Source: Legionella steigerwaltii (GTDB taxonomy: Bacteria; Pseudomonadota; Gammaproteobacteria; Legionellales; Legionellaceae). Taken from it: a stretch of 64,000 nucleotides of DNA. Each line of letters begins with the position of its first letter. Position 1 is the stretch's first letter. Location: the NCBI RefSeq assembly GCF_001468065.1, contig NZ_LNYZ01000013.1, positions 365,118-429,117 of the forward strand. Direction: 5' to 3'. A model generated the notes under the pieces. That model saw nothing but the letters and a program-made list of their open reading frames with translations, searched no databases and had not been told where the DNA came from. Positions 45,105-54,289 of this stretch are shown one piece after another. The position numbers and the translations under genes are program-made.

Positions 45105-46883
45105 ATGGACACTTTAGATTTAAAATATCCATTTCATTCTGCCTGGAATTTTTTATGGCAAGTCATTAAGCCTTATCGATGGTGGTATGTTTTAATGTTT
45201 CAGGCGCCAGTGCTCACAGCGTTTTATATTTTTGCTAATAATTACACCTTTAAACTTCTGGTTGATGCGTTTTCTAACGAATCAATCACTTCGTACTATC
45301 AATTGGTGTTTCCCATTGTGCTGTTTATCACAGCACAAATTGTGTTGGATGTTGTTTGGCGTATTAGTGATTTTGCTGAGTGGAAGGCTGAGCCACATGC
45401 TCGGCAAAGATTATTATCTTCTGCATACAATTACGTGCAACACCATTCTTATAACTATTTTCAAAATACCCCTAGTGGCACGGTAATTAGTAAGCTAAAA
45501 GGCTTATTGGATGGATACGATAGTGTGTTCGCTAATCTCCATCATATTGTTGGAAAACATCTTTGCGTGGTCGTTGTTTCCGTTTTTGTCCTGCTGATTG
45601 TCAATTTCAGCGTGTTTTGTTTCATGTTGGCTTGGTGTGTGGTAGTTATGGTCATCATGCTTCCCATGGCGCTTAAATTGAATCAGCTTTCTAATGATAT
45701 GGCTGAGAGCAAACACCAAGTTATAGGTTCTTTTTCAGATAATATTACCAATATTTTCTCTTTATTTTATTTTGCAAAACGACGTGCTGAGCATCGCCGT
45801 GTGAATGAGCTGATGTCAGATGATTTCGTGCCTCGGCAAATTGCACTTTATCAGTATGATTTTAAATTTAATGTCGTTGGATCACTACTTTATTGGTTTA
45901 TGCTGATTGCCATTTTTATCTTTATGATTTATCTACGGACACATGGTGCGATCTCTACAGGAGACTTCCTGTTTGTCATGCTGACTGCCATTGCTATTTC
46001 TTTTGACTTATGGGCACTCATGAGCAGCCTCTGTACTTTTTTAAAAGAAATAGGAGATTTCAAATCATCGTTTAGTATTTTAGCTATGCCGCATGATGAG
46101 ATTGATGATTCTAATGCTCAAACTTATCAGATTCAGCAGGGTAAAATTGAGTTTCGGCAGCTTTCTTTTGCATACAGCGAAGGAACAGCTGTATTTAAAA
46201 ATCTTAATTTATTAATCAAACCTGGTGAGAAGATTGGGTTGGTTGGTCATTCGGGTGCTGGTAAGTCAACTCTAATTTCTTTATTGCTCAAGAATTTTAA
46301 GCCTACTGAGGGGCAAATTTTAATTGATGATAAGTCGATTTTCGAGATTACTTCGGATTCTTTGCGTCAGCAAATAGCGCTTATTCCCCAAGATATTATG
46401 CTTTTTCATCGTTCTATTGGAGAGAACATTGGCTATGCAAAAGAAAATGCAACACTTGAAGAGATTAAGCGCGCTGCTGCTATGGCGAATATAGATGATT
46501 TTATTGAATTATTGCCAGAAAAATACGATACCCTGGTTGGTGAGCGTGGTGTAAAGCTTTCTGGGGGACAGCGCCAGCGTATTGCGATTGCACGTGCCTT
46601 TTTGAAAAATGCATCAATTGTTGTTCTGGATGAAGCGACTTCAAGTCTGGATACGCTCTCAGAACAAGAAATTCAACAATCGATTAATGCTATGCTCGAG
46701 CAAAATAAAGCCACGGTCATAGCAATTGCTCATCGATTGTCTACCATTCGACATATGGATCGAATTATAGTGATGGAGGGTGGGGCGATTATTGAAGAAG
46801 GGACTTTTAACGAATTAGTAAATAACAAACAGAGCTATTTCAAAATGCTTTGGGACAGTCAAGTTAATGGGATGGTTCTATAA
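45105..46883 (+). CDS. ABC exporter with fused ATPase (MsbA-like half transporter)
   Basis: The 592-residue protein has six transmembrane helices in the first 320 residues and an ATPase at about 345-592. The ATPase has Walker A GHSGAGKST (381-389), signature LSGGQ (485-489), Walker B VVLDEATSSLD and the H-loop IAHRLSTI. It is a homodimeric exporter of lipids, peptides or drugs; the substrate is not visible. It is a single-gene unit, preceded by TATACT and ended by a hairpin at 46909. Confidence 0.9.
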   Translation: MDTLDLKYPFHSAWNFLWQVIKPYRWWYVLMFQAPVLTAFYIFANNYTFKLLVDAFSNESITSYYQLVFPIVLFITAQIVLDVVWRISDFAEWKAEPHARQRLLSSAYNYVQHHSYNYFQNTPSGTVISKLKGLLDGYDSVFANLHHIVGKHLCVVVVSVFVLLIVNFSVFCFMLAWCVVVMVIMLPMALKLNQLSNDMAESKHQVIGSFSDNITNIFSLFYFAKRRAEHRRVNELMSDDFVPRQIALYQYDFKFNVVGSLLYWFMLIAIFIFMIYLRTHGAISTGDFLFVMLTAIAISFDLWALMSSLCTFLKEIGDFKSSFSILAMPHDEIDDSNAQTYQIQQGKIEFRQLSFAYSEGTAVFKNLNLLIKPGEKIGLVGHSGAGKSTLISLLLKNFKPTEGQILIDDKSIFEITSDSLRQQIALIPQDIMLFHRSIGENIGYAKENATLEEIKRAAAMANIDDFIELLPEKYDTLVGERGVKLSGGQRQRIAIARAFLKNASIVVLDEATSSLDTLSEQEIQQSINAMLEQNKATVIAIAHRLSTIRHMDRIIVMEGGAIIEEGTFNELVNNKQSYFKMLWDSQVNGMVL

Positions 46884-46908
46884 AATGGAAAATGACTTAA
46901 ATTAAAGG

Positions 46909-46934
46909 GTAATCGAGATGTTACACTCGATTAC
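46909..46934 (+). terminator. Hairpin after ABC gene
   Basis: GTAATCGAG and CTCGATTAC form a perfect 9-bp stem with an 8-base loop 25 bases past the stop codon. The following GCTTTATATTC gives only a weak T-run. It lies between convergent genes. Confidence 0.55.
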
Positions 46935-46968
46935 GCTTTATATTCAGCTTACATTGTAGAGCTTGATT

Positions 46969-47262
46969 CTACTCTGCATAACAATATATATCGCTTCCAC
47001 CAGGAATGCCCGCTTGGAATACGACTGCATTGACACCGACAATATCTTTTTTTTCTTTTAAGCAACGATAACCTGGATAAGTATAATAATAATCACCTTC
47101 AGGTAATGTTACTCCTTTTTCAATGGTATAAGTATGTGCTTGTTCATCTACAGTGACGGGAACACTTTGCCAAGATTTAGTTTGTGTGATGATAACACTG
47201 TCATCTGCTAATGCTGCTGTAGTGAATGTTAACAGTAGTGCTGTAAGTAATATGCTTTTCAT
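46969..47262 (-). CDS. Small exported protein
   Basis: The 97-residue product has a typical signal peptide (LLTALLLTFTTAALA, cleaved before DDS). The mature part is about 78 residues, mostly beta, with two cysteines able to bond (YRCLKEK and DIYCYAE). GGAGGGAGGG before the ATG is a strong ribosome binding site. It is probably periplasmic; I recognise no family. Confidence 0.72.
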   Translation of the reverse strand: MKSILLTALLLTFTTAALADDSVIITQTKSWQSVPVTVDEQAHTYTIEKGVTLPEGDYYYTYPGYRCLKEKKDIVGVNAVVFQAGIPGGSDIYCYAE

Positions 47263-47387
47263 TTTGGATCCCTCCCTCCCTTCATTGACTCATAAAAAAT
47301 TATCCTTATTATGATGCCCTATTAATTATAGTACAAAAAGTTAAAATATTAGACAAATCAAAGGGTTAAATGAATTTACTCAGGCAA

Positions 47388-47412
47388 TTTATCCCCCAGA
47401 TTGGGGGATAAA
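47388..47412 (-). terminator. Hairpin after His-rich protein gene
   Basis: TTTATCCCCCA and TGGGGGATAAA pair over 11 bp around a 3-base loop, six bases from the stop codon at 47418. The stem is strong, but no T-run follows on the minus strand. Confidence 0.5.
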
Positions 47413-47417
47413 ATTAA

Positions 47418-47909
47418 TTAAAAATGTCCATGTCTGTTGTGGCCGCTATCGTGTCCATGCGAATGCGCACTATCATGTACTTGAACTGTACCTTGAGTTG
47501 AAGGATGCCCATGTGAGTGATCGCTACCGACATATACTGTACTGGCACCATAATAAGGATTAGGGGTATCATCGTAGGCAGGGGAATAAAAACTATAGTT
47601 TCCATACCCTCTATACCCAGGAGTTGTGGTCGTTCTTACTGTAGTGTACGTATTATTGTTACAACTGAATAAAAAGGGCAATACGAAAACAAGTCCAATC
47701 GCGACAAATGCAATTGGAAATACGGCAGGTGCAAACATAAGGACTGATGTAAGTAATGTTTTCGCGGCTATTGCTGTTGTCGTTGCTGCAGCAGATTTTA
47801 GTGTTACTGCGGCAATAACTCCTGCGGTTACTATAGCTGCAGCAGTTAGTGCTGCCATGCATTTAAGTAAAAAGCTATAATTGGTATCATCTTCCTTATT
47901 TTTTGCCAT
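47418..47909 (-). CDS. Membrane-anchored protein with His-rich tail
   Basis: The 163-residue protein has two hydrophobic segments (residues about 14-35 and 50-82), then a Tyr/Thr-rich linker. The C-terminal 35 residues carry ten histidines in DHSHGHP and SHGHDSGHNRHGHF patterns. Such tails bind Zn, Ni or Cu ions, so a metal-buffering or sensing role at the membrane is plausible (inference). The N-terminal part has no signal cleavage site. GGAGGTGACG before the ATG supports the start. Confidence 0.7.
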   Translation of the reverse strand: MAKNKEDDTNYSFLLKCMAALTAAAIVTAGVIAAVTLKSAAATTTAIAAKTLLTSVLMFAPAVFPIAFVAIGLVFVLPFLFSCNNNTYTTVRTTTTPGYRGYGNYSFYSPAYDDTPNPYYGASTVYVGSDHSHGHPSTQGTVQVHDSAHSHGHDSGHNRHGHF

Positions 47910-48152
47910 ACGTCACCTCCTGTGTTGTACCAGATTAAAATAAACTTGGAATTGAAAGATATTTTATTGAGTGCAATTGTCGAAATGTCATTTTCGACTC
48001 TTTAAGATTTTACTATAGGCTAGAAAAATATCATCTAATTTTTTTACTTGATAAAACAAGATGACATCACTTATAGGTTAGAGAAAAAGAGAAAAGGTTT
48101 ATTAATAGTAACAGAACACCTTTATATTCTAAATCAAATGTTAATCTTAGAA

Positions 48153-49742
48153 TTAGGGATTTACCTGGTTTTGTTTATCCGGTTCAATACCCTCATCCTC
48201 TTCCTCAACAATGTTGCTAAAGTTTTTATGCGCTAAATCTCTCTCTCGTTGAAAGAGTAAATAATGACTGCTTTTTCTGACGCTTGCGATACCCTCACGC
48301 ATTGACTTTTTAAGTTCACTAAGGGCTTCACCTGGATTTTCATCATCCTGCATTTTTTTTATTGCTTCTAATTGTTGTGTAAAATTTTCGGCTAGGTAAA
48401 GGTAATGAATATTGTCATGCAGCAAGCCTTTAGTGAGTTGAAACTCTGCGAGTTTTTTGGTAAACCATCCAATAAACGGAGCTGTTGAAAATTTAATAAT
48501 ATAATTTTTGCTAACCTCTTGCACATAGGAGCGGACGGACGTTCTTAAAGCCTCTATTTCGAGCCGTAATTTATGACTCTCCTTGATTGTGTCTAAAATA
48601 ACTTCAGGACTAACAGTCTTGAGATCATCTACGTTGATCTGGGTGTCTTGGGATAAGGTTTGACTGGAAGTTTCTATTTCACTTGTTACATATTTATTTA
48701 CACGTTCTTTAAATTTTTTAAGTCTAGAACTCTCATCCACACCTAATGCCCAAGGAAAATAAGCTATTGGGTTAAGTCGAGCATGCATAATGTATTGGAG
48801 GAAACCAGGCGTATAATTGTTAACTCCCTCAGTCACTATTTCCAGATTCGATTTTTTTCCATTAGCGAATTGCATCGCTGCATCCCATATTTTTTTGACT
48901 TTTCCATTTTCTTGATATTTGGGATCCAGACCAACCTTAAAACGCTCAAAAGTTGCATCAGGATATTCTTTAACGTCGTTTGCTATGAATTCCTTTAGTC
49001 TCTTATAGATATATAAAGTTTCTAATTGTTTTTCTGTATCCTTAAGAGCTCTCTTGATGGTCTCTGTTTTGTCTAAAGTTTTTTTGTGCAGTTCAGCATG
49101 TGAGTCAACGTCCATATTCTCTACAAGTTGACCTATCAACCTACTTGCAAAATCTCTATGTTGTTCAATGAAACTTTTTGGTTTAAATAGGTCATGGCCT
49201 ACCTCGTTTGTATGTGGAAAGAGCTCAGCAAATTTTAATTGGGCGGCTGCGGCAATGTCTTTGTTAGTTGAGCAATAGCTTTTAATTTTTGTCCTTAAAA
49301 TTTCTGCTTCGTTTGCAACCCCAGGCTTATTCTGTTCAATACCTGGTTTTCCAAAAGCACCATTTTGGACAAGGCTGCTACTTGATTGAATGTCTTGAAA
49401 CCGGCATTGAGAACGATAATAGAGCACAGCGAGTAATAAACTTCGTTCATCAGTAATTTTGGGAATGTAATGTGAAGAGTTCGGTAGGGGCTCCCCAAGT
49501 TTTTTTCCAGCTGCGTCTATCTTAGTTGCAATACCTTGGCCACTATAGACATTGCCTTCAATTGCGGCCCCTAGACTTGCCATTTTATGGACTGCTTCCC
49601 AAGGGGTCATGTCGGTATCTACATCTACATTTGTGTAAGGTGTTGTCAAAGCAGCCGGATAACTAATGTCTCCATATTTTGCTGCAAGGTGTCGGGTCTC
49701 CTCGTCTAGTTTTTTCCACCATTCAGTTAGTGTCAATGGCAT
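48153..49742 (-). CDS. Helical protein, effector candidate
   Basis: The 529-residue protein is charged and mostly helical, with coiled-coil-like segments around residues 200-240 and 360-410. The C-terminus is acidic (NIVEEEDEGIEPDKQNQVNP), resembling the E-rich Dot/Icm signal. It has no signal peptide; a short hydrophobic stretch (FIGWFTKKLAEF) is not membrane-like. The ATG at 49742 follows TTGGAGAA at good spacing; the longer frame from 49754 uses TTG. Function unknown. Confidence 0.62.
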   Translation of the reverse strand: MPLTLTEWWKKLDEETRHLAAKYGDISYPAALTTPYTNVDVDTDMTPWEAVHKMASLGAAIEGNVYSGQGIATKIDAAGKKLGEPLPNSSHYIPKITDERSLLLAVLYYRSQCRFQDIQSSSSLVQNGAFGKPGIEQNKPGVANEAEILRTKIKSYCSTNKDIAAAAQLKFAELFPHTNEVGHDLFKPKSFIEQHRDFASRLIGQLVENMDVDSHAELHKKTLDKTETIKRALKDTEKQLETLYIYKRLKEFIANDVKEYPDATFERFKVGLDPKYQENGKVKKIWDAAMQFANGKKSNLEIVTEGVNNYTPGFLQYIMHARLNPIAYFPWALGVDESSRLKKFKERVNKYVTSEIETSSQTLSQDTQINVDDLKTVSPEVILDTIKESHKLRLEIEALRTSVRSYVQEVSKNYIIKFSTAPFIGWFTKKLAEFQLTKGLLHDNIHYLYLAENFTQQLEAIKKMQDDENPGEALSELKKSMREGIASVRKSSHYLLFQRERDLAHKNFSNIVEEEDEGIEPDKQNQVNP

Positions 49743-49949
49743 CACATTCTCCAATAGGAAAAACTCTTCTCATTAATATTGTACCATTAGTTTATTATTT
49801 GATCATTAAGTATTTAAAAAGATCTATTTGAAGCCGGTTCATGTGTTTATTTTTGCTAAAAATATATTAGTTAAGATTATTTTTTGGAAGGGGATGGGAA
49901 GAAAAATTGAGATGCAATTGAGTTATTTGATTATAAAGGTGCGTCGGAA

Positions 49950-49987
49950 GATTCGTATGTTGGATTTAATATTCCAACATACGAATC
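49950..49987 (-). terminator. Hairpin downstream of nrdB
   Basis: Two 15-base arms (49950-49964 and 49973-49987) are perfect complements around an 8-base loop, 14 bases past the nrdB stop. No T-run follows, so it may stabilise the RNA end rather than terminate alone. Confidence 0.55.
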
Positions 49988-50001
49988 GCATACTTAAACG
50001 C

Positions 50002-51102
50002 TTATTCATCTTCCCAGCTGAGAGTTCCACCTGCTTGATATTCAATGACGCGCGTTTCAAAGAAGTTTTTCTCTTTTTTCAAATCCATCATTTCACTCAT
50101 CCAAGGGAATGGGTTTTCAGCACCAGGGTACTGATCTGGAAGTCCAATTTGATTTAAACGGCGGTTGGCAATGAAGTGTAAGTATTCTTCAAACATTTCT
50201 GCATTCATTCCCAAAATGCCTTGAGGCATGGTGTCTTTGGCATATTGATACTCCAGAGCAACCCCTTGGCGAATCAATTGAATCATTTCTTCTTTAAATT
50301 CAGGTGTCCACAAATGAGGATTCTCAATTTTAATTTGGTTGATGACATCAATACCGAAATTCATATGCATGGATTCATCACGTAAAATATATTGGAATTG
50401 TTCTGAAGTTCCTACCATTTTATTCCGACGACCCATAGAGAGAATTTGTGTGAAACCAACATAGAAAAAGATTCCTTCAAATATTACATAGAAGGCAATT
50501 AAGTCACGCAATAAACGCTGATCATTTTCTACAGTACCGGTATGGAATGTTTCGTCACCCAAGCTTTGAGTATAGGGTAATGCCCAGGCTGCTTTGGTCG
50601 CTACAGATGGGATCTCACGATACATATTAAAGACTTCTGCTTCATCAAGTCCCAAACTCTCAATGACGTATTGGTACGCATGAGTATGCAATGCTTCCTC
50701 AAAGGCTTGACGTAACAAGTATTGTCTGCATTCAGGATTCGTAATATGTCGATAAACAGCGAGCACTAAATTATTGGCAACCAATGAATCTGCTGTTGAG
50801 AAAAATCCCAAATTACGTTTGATAATCAAACGCTCGGCTTCTGTAAGACCCTTAGGATCTTTCCAGAGCGCTACGTCAGCGCTCATATTGATTTCATTTG
50901 GCATCCAATGGTTTGCACAAGCAGTTAAATACTTATCCCAAGCCCATTTATATTTAAAGGGGACGAGTTGGTTTAAGTCAGCACGGCAGTTAATGATACG
51001 TTTATCATCAACGTGAATACGTGCAGCTCCCATTTCAAGAGGTTCATATCCTGTTGCACCAGTATGAATTATATCCTGTTGTTGTATTATATTTTCTGAC
51101 AT
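50002..51102 (-). CDS. nrdB: Ribonucleotide reductase small subunit (class Ia)
   Basis: NrdB holds the di-iron centre and tyrosyl radical that drive deoxynucleotide synthesis. The metal ligand and radical residues are in place: Asp105 in STADSLV, Glu136 and His139 in EEALHTHAY, and radical Tyr143, followed by later Glu/His ligands ([15 protein letters not shown]). The Tyr rules out the class Ic (Phe) form. It lies 14 bases after nrdA on the same strand in an nrdAB operon. Confidence 0.95.
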   Translation of the reverse strand: MSENIIQQQDIIHTGATGYEPLEMGAARIHVDDKRIINCRADLNQLVPFKYKWAWDKYLTACANHWMPNEINMSADVALWKDPKGLTEAERLIIKRNLGFFSTADSLVANNLVLAVYRHITNPECRQYLLRQAFEEALHTHAYQYVIESLGLDEAEVFNMYREIPSVATKAAWALPYTQSLGDETFHTGTVENDQRLLRDLIAFYVIFEGIFFYVGFTQILSMGRRNKMVGTSEQFQYILRDESMHMNFGIDVINQIKIENPHLWTPEFKEEMIQLIRQGVALEYQYAKDTMPQGILGMNAEMFEEYLHFIANRRLNQIGLPDQYPGAENPFPWMSEMMDLKKEKNFFETRVIEYQAGGTLSWEDE

Positions 51103-51116
51103 TTAAATTCTCCTGA

Positions 51117-53942
51117 TTATTGGCACGCTTCACAGTCTGGATCGAGAATGGAGCATACCTTAGGTTCCTCAGCTATTATTTTTACTGCATTGAGTGCGCC
51201 ATCAGTTACAGTAGACTTCTCAGCATTGGAGGCACCTAAGCTGCGTAAGTAATAAGTGGTTTTTAATCCACGTATCCAAGCATGCATGTAGAGTTGATCC
51301 AGTTTTTTACCTGAGGGTTGAGCCATATAAATGTTCAACGATTGTGCCTGATCAATCCATTTTTGACGGCGAGAAGCTGCATCAACCAGCCAGATTGGGT
51401 CAATTTCAAATGAAGTGGCATAACGTTGTTTCAATTCAGCAGGAATACGGCTGATTGGTTGTACGCTGCCATTAAAGTATTTCAAATCATTGACCATCAC
51501 CTCATCCCAAAGATTTAATGCTTTCAAATCAGCAACCAAATAAGGATTCACTACAGTGAATTCGCCTGACAAGTTGGATTTGACATATAAGTTCTGGTAT
51601 GTAGGTTCAATGGATTGTGATACGCCACAAATATTAGAAATTGTCGCTGTAGGTGCTATAGCCATCACATTGGAGTTACGCATTCCTTGTGTACGAACTT
51701 TAATGCGCAAACTTTCCCAATCCAAGCGTTGTGAACGATCTTGTTCCAAGTATTTGTTACGAGCTTGCTGTAACAGGTTAATTGAGTCAATTGGCAGTAT
51801 GCCTTTACTCCATAAAGAACCTTCATAACTGGAATAACTGCCTCGTTCTTTAGCCAAATCACAGGAGGCTTCGATTGCATAATAACTGATTAATTCCATG
51901 GATGAGTCAGCAAATTCCACTGCTTCTGGGGAAGCATAATCAATTTTTAATTCATACAATGCGTCTTGAAAGCCCATTAAACCTAAACCAATAGGTCTAT
52001 GTTTCAAGTTGGAATTACGTGCTTGTGGTACAGAATAGTAGTTAATATCAATCACGTTATCCAACATACGAATAGCTGTTCTAATGGTACGCTTTAATTT
52101 TTCAGTATCCAGTTTGCCTTTTTTGATGTGTGCAGGAAGATTGACACTGCCTAGATTACATACAGCGATCTCTTCTTCTGAGGTGTTTAGTGTAATCTCA
52201 GTACACAAATTAGAGCTATGAACTACACCCGCATGTTGTTGTGGTGAACGTAAATTGCATGGATCTTTAAAGGTCATCCATGGATGGCCGGTTTCAAAAA
52301 GCATGGATAGCATTTTACGCCACAGTTTGACTGCAGATAGCGTTTTTGCATTTTTGATGAGGCCTTGACGTGCTTTTTCTTCATACTCGCGATAGAGTGT
52401 TTCAAAAGCTTTACCATATTGATCATGTAAATTAGGCACTTCATCAGGTGAAAATAAAGTCCAATCACCATTTTCACGTACACGCGCCATAAATAAATCG
52501 GGTATCCACAATGCGGTATTCATATCGTGTGTACGACGTCGATCATCCCCAGTATTTTTTCTTAGCTCAAGGAATTCTTCTACGTCTTTATGCCAACATT
52601 CCAGATAAGCGCAGACTGCCCCTTTGCGTTTACCTCCTTGGTTTACTGCGACAGCAGTTGCATCAGCAACATTCAAGAAGGGAACTACGCCTTGTGACTT
52701 TCCATTGGTACCTTTAATATGTGAGCCCATTGCACGTACTGGAGTCCAGTCATTACCCAAACCGCCAGCATATTTGGAAAGCAGGGCATTATCTTTAATG
52801 GCACTGTAAATACCGTCCAAATGATCAGGAACAGTGGTCAAGTAGCAACTGGATAATTGAGGTCTAACAGTACCTGAATTAAACAGAGTAGGTGTTGATG
52901 ACATGTAATCAAAAGAAGACAGCAATTGATAAAACTCAATGGCTTTATTATCTTTATCTTGTTCGCGTAGAGCCAGCCCCATAGCAACACGCATAAAGAA
53001 TGCCTGCGGCAATTCATAACGTACGCCATGATCATGAATGAAGTAACGATCATATAAGGTTTGTAAACTTAAATAGCTAAACTTCATATCACGTTCGGGT
53101 AACAGTGCTTTGCCGAGTTTTTCTAAATCAAAATCGGCCATTTTCACATCCAGCATTCCTTGTTTGATACCATGAGCAATATACACTTTGAAGTAAGCTG
53201 GATAGAGTTTACTCATTTCATCAAAGGTTGCATCTGTTTGGATTTCTAATTTAGTTAGTGCCTCCATACGCAAGCTGTCTAATAGCAAGCGAGCACTGAC
53301 ATAGGTATAGTTTGGTTCCTTCTCAACTAATGTGCGCGCAGCCATAATCAATGCTTTGTGTACATCTTCAAATTTCGCTTGATTGTAAAGATTACGCATT
53401 GCATCTTTAATCACAGGATCTGCTTGAACATGCTCTAAATTACGACATGCTTCATTAACAATCGTGTTCATACGCTCAGTATCTAATGGCTTTAATTCAC
53501 CATCAGGCATCGTAATTAATAGGGTTTTACTATCACTCGCCTGTTGTTTTAATTCATTTTCGCGTGCTTTACGATGCTCTTCTCGGTACAACACATAAGC
53601 GCGAGCAACTTTGTAGTGACCACTGCGCATGAGTGCTAACTCTACTTGATCCTGAATGTCCTCAATATGAACTGCACCACCACTGGGCAAGCGGCGTTTA
53701 AACACTTGGGATATTTGACGGGTAAGCTCTTCAATTTGTTGATGAATACGATCTGAGGTAGAGGCTGTACCCCCTTCGTCGGCAATGAATGCCTTAGTGA
53801 TTGCAACTTTAATTTTCGAATCATCGTAATTTACTACTTTACCATTGCGCTTAATGGTTTTTAATAAACCAGGGGCATTAGCGGTCAATTCCAGTTGACT
53901 CGTTTGCGGTACATCATTTACCGGATCAAGGATTGCGGACAT
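51117..53942 (-). CDS. nrdA: Ribonucleotide reductase large subunit (class Ia)
   Basis: NrdA is the catalytic subunit. The active site shows SSCYLTT, NLCTEITL and CNLGSVNLP with the cysteines and Asn/Glu of the family, and the C-terminus carries the exchange pair in DCEACQ. The protein is 941 residues, longer than E. coli (761), because the N-terminal 230 residues appear to hold two ATP-cone domains (residues about 25-120 and 140-235), as in Pseudomonas enzymes. These cones read dATP/ATP to set overall activity. The gene is first in nrdAB, with NrdR and DnaA sites upstream. Confidence 0.95.
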   Translation of the reverse strand: MSAILDPVNDVPQTSQLELTANAPGLLKTIKRNGKVVNYDDSKIKVAITKAFIADEGGTASTSDRIHQQIEELTRQISQVFKRRLPSGGAVHIEDIQDQVELALMRSGHYKVARAYVLYREEHRKARENELKQQASDSKTLLITMPDGELKPLDTERMNTIVNEACRNLEHVQADPVIKDAMRNLYNQAKFEDVHKALIMAARTLVEKEPNYTYVSARLLLDSLRMEALTKLEIQTDATFDEMSKLYPAYFKVYIAHGIKQGMLDVKMADFDLEKLGKALLPERDMKFSYLSLQTLYDRYFIHDHGVRYELPQAFFMRVAMGLALREQDKDNKAIEFYQLLSSFDYMSSTPTLFNSGTVRPQLSSCYLTTVPDHLDGIYSAIKDNALLSKYAGGLGNDWTPVRAMGSHIKGTNGKSQGVVPFLNVADATAVAVNQGGKRKGAVCAYLECWHKDVEEFLELRKNTGDDRRRTHDMNTALWIPDLFMARVRENGDWTLFSPDEVPNLHDQYGKAFETLYREYEEKARQGLIKNAKTLSAVKLWRKMLSMLFETGHPWMTFKDPCNLRSPQQHAGVVHSSNLCTEITLNTSEEEIAVCNLGSVNLPAHIKKGKLDTEKLKRTIRTAIRMLDNVIDINYYSVPQARNSNLKHRPIGLGLMGFQDALYELKIDYASPEAVEFADSSMELISYYAIEASCDLAKERGSYSSYEGSLWSKGILPIDSINLLQQARNKYLEQDRSQRLDWESLRIKVRTQGMRNSNVMAIAPTATISNICGVSQSIEPTYQNLYVKSNLSGEFTVVNPYLVADLKALNLWDEVMVNDLKYFNGSVQPISRIPAELKQRYATSFEIDPIWLVDAASRRQKWIDQAQSLNIYMAQPSGKKLDQLYMHAWIRGLKTTYYLRSLGASNAEKSTVTDGALNAVKIIAEEPKVCSILDPDCEACQ

Positions 53943-54011
53943 TTTTCCTCCACGCTTTTTTATTGTTATTTTATTATTAACAGGCAGTTAAATTTATTCA
54001 CTACTAAACAG

Positions 54012-54065
54012 ATTATAGCACAATATATTGGGTTATTCTGGGTGTAAAATAACAAGATAATGTGT
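54012..54065 (-). promoter_or_regulatory. nrdA promoter with two NrdR boxes
   Basis: A TATAAT (minus strand, 54012-54017) directly abuts box 1 (54018-54033, GCACAATATATTGGGT), and box 2 (54050-54065, TAACAAGATAATGTGT) lies 32 bp centre to centre, about three helical turns. Both fit the NrdR palindrome (ACAC-wATATAT-wGwGT), box 1 at about 14 of 16. NrdR represses ribonucleotide reductase genes when dATP is high. Binding is predicted, not shown. Confidence 0.7.
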
Positions 54066-54103
54066 TTTTGCTTATTGGTCAAGAGAATAATATGGGAGTA
54101 TTT

Positions 54104-54130
54104 TGTGGATAAGTTGTGGGTTTATACACA
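54104..54130. promoter_or_regulatory. Pair of DnaA boxes upstream of nrdA
   Basis: TGTGGATAA (54104-54112, complement of TTATCCACA) and TTATACACA (54122-54130) both match the DnaA-box consensus TTATNCACA in opposite orientation. They lie 160-190 bases upstream of nrdA. In E. coli, DnaA regulates nrdAB, so the same link is plausible here. Confidence 0.55.
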
Positions 54131-54205
54131 ATTATTCTTTATAAACGCATCGTAGCCTAGTTGCTTGCAACCAGGATTTACTAAAATGTATCCGATAACA
54201 GCTTT

Positions 54206-54286
54206 GTAGCCTGGGTGCAGCGCAGCGGAACCCGGGAAAAAAGGTGTTAGGCAAACCCGGGTTCCGCTGCGCTGCACCCAGGCTAC
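54206..54286. repeat. Perfect 31-base inverted repeat
   Basis: The arms (54206-54236 and 54256-54286) are exact reverse complements, start GTAGCCTGGGTGCAG and are GC-rich against an AT-rich background. The loop is 19 bases. It sits between the nrdA upstream sites and the end of the next gene, three bases from its stop codon. It looks like a dispersed REP element. Confidence 0.75.
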
Positions 54287-54289
54287 GTT

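Noticed and set aside
49828-50157. 109-codon plus-strand frame overlapping the end of nrdB
   Set aside because: It runs antisense into the well-conserved nrdB and has no homology or ribosome binding site that stands out.
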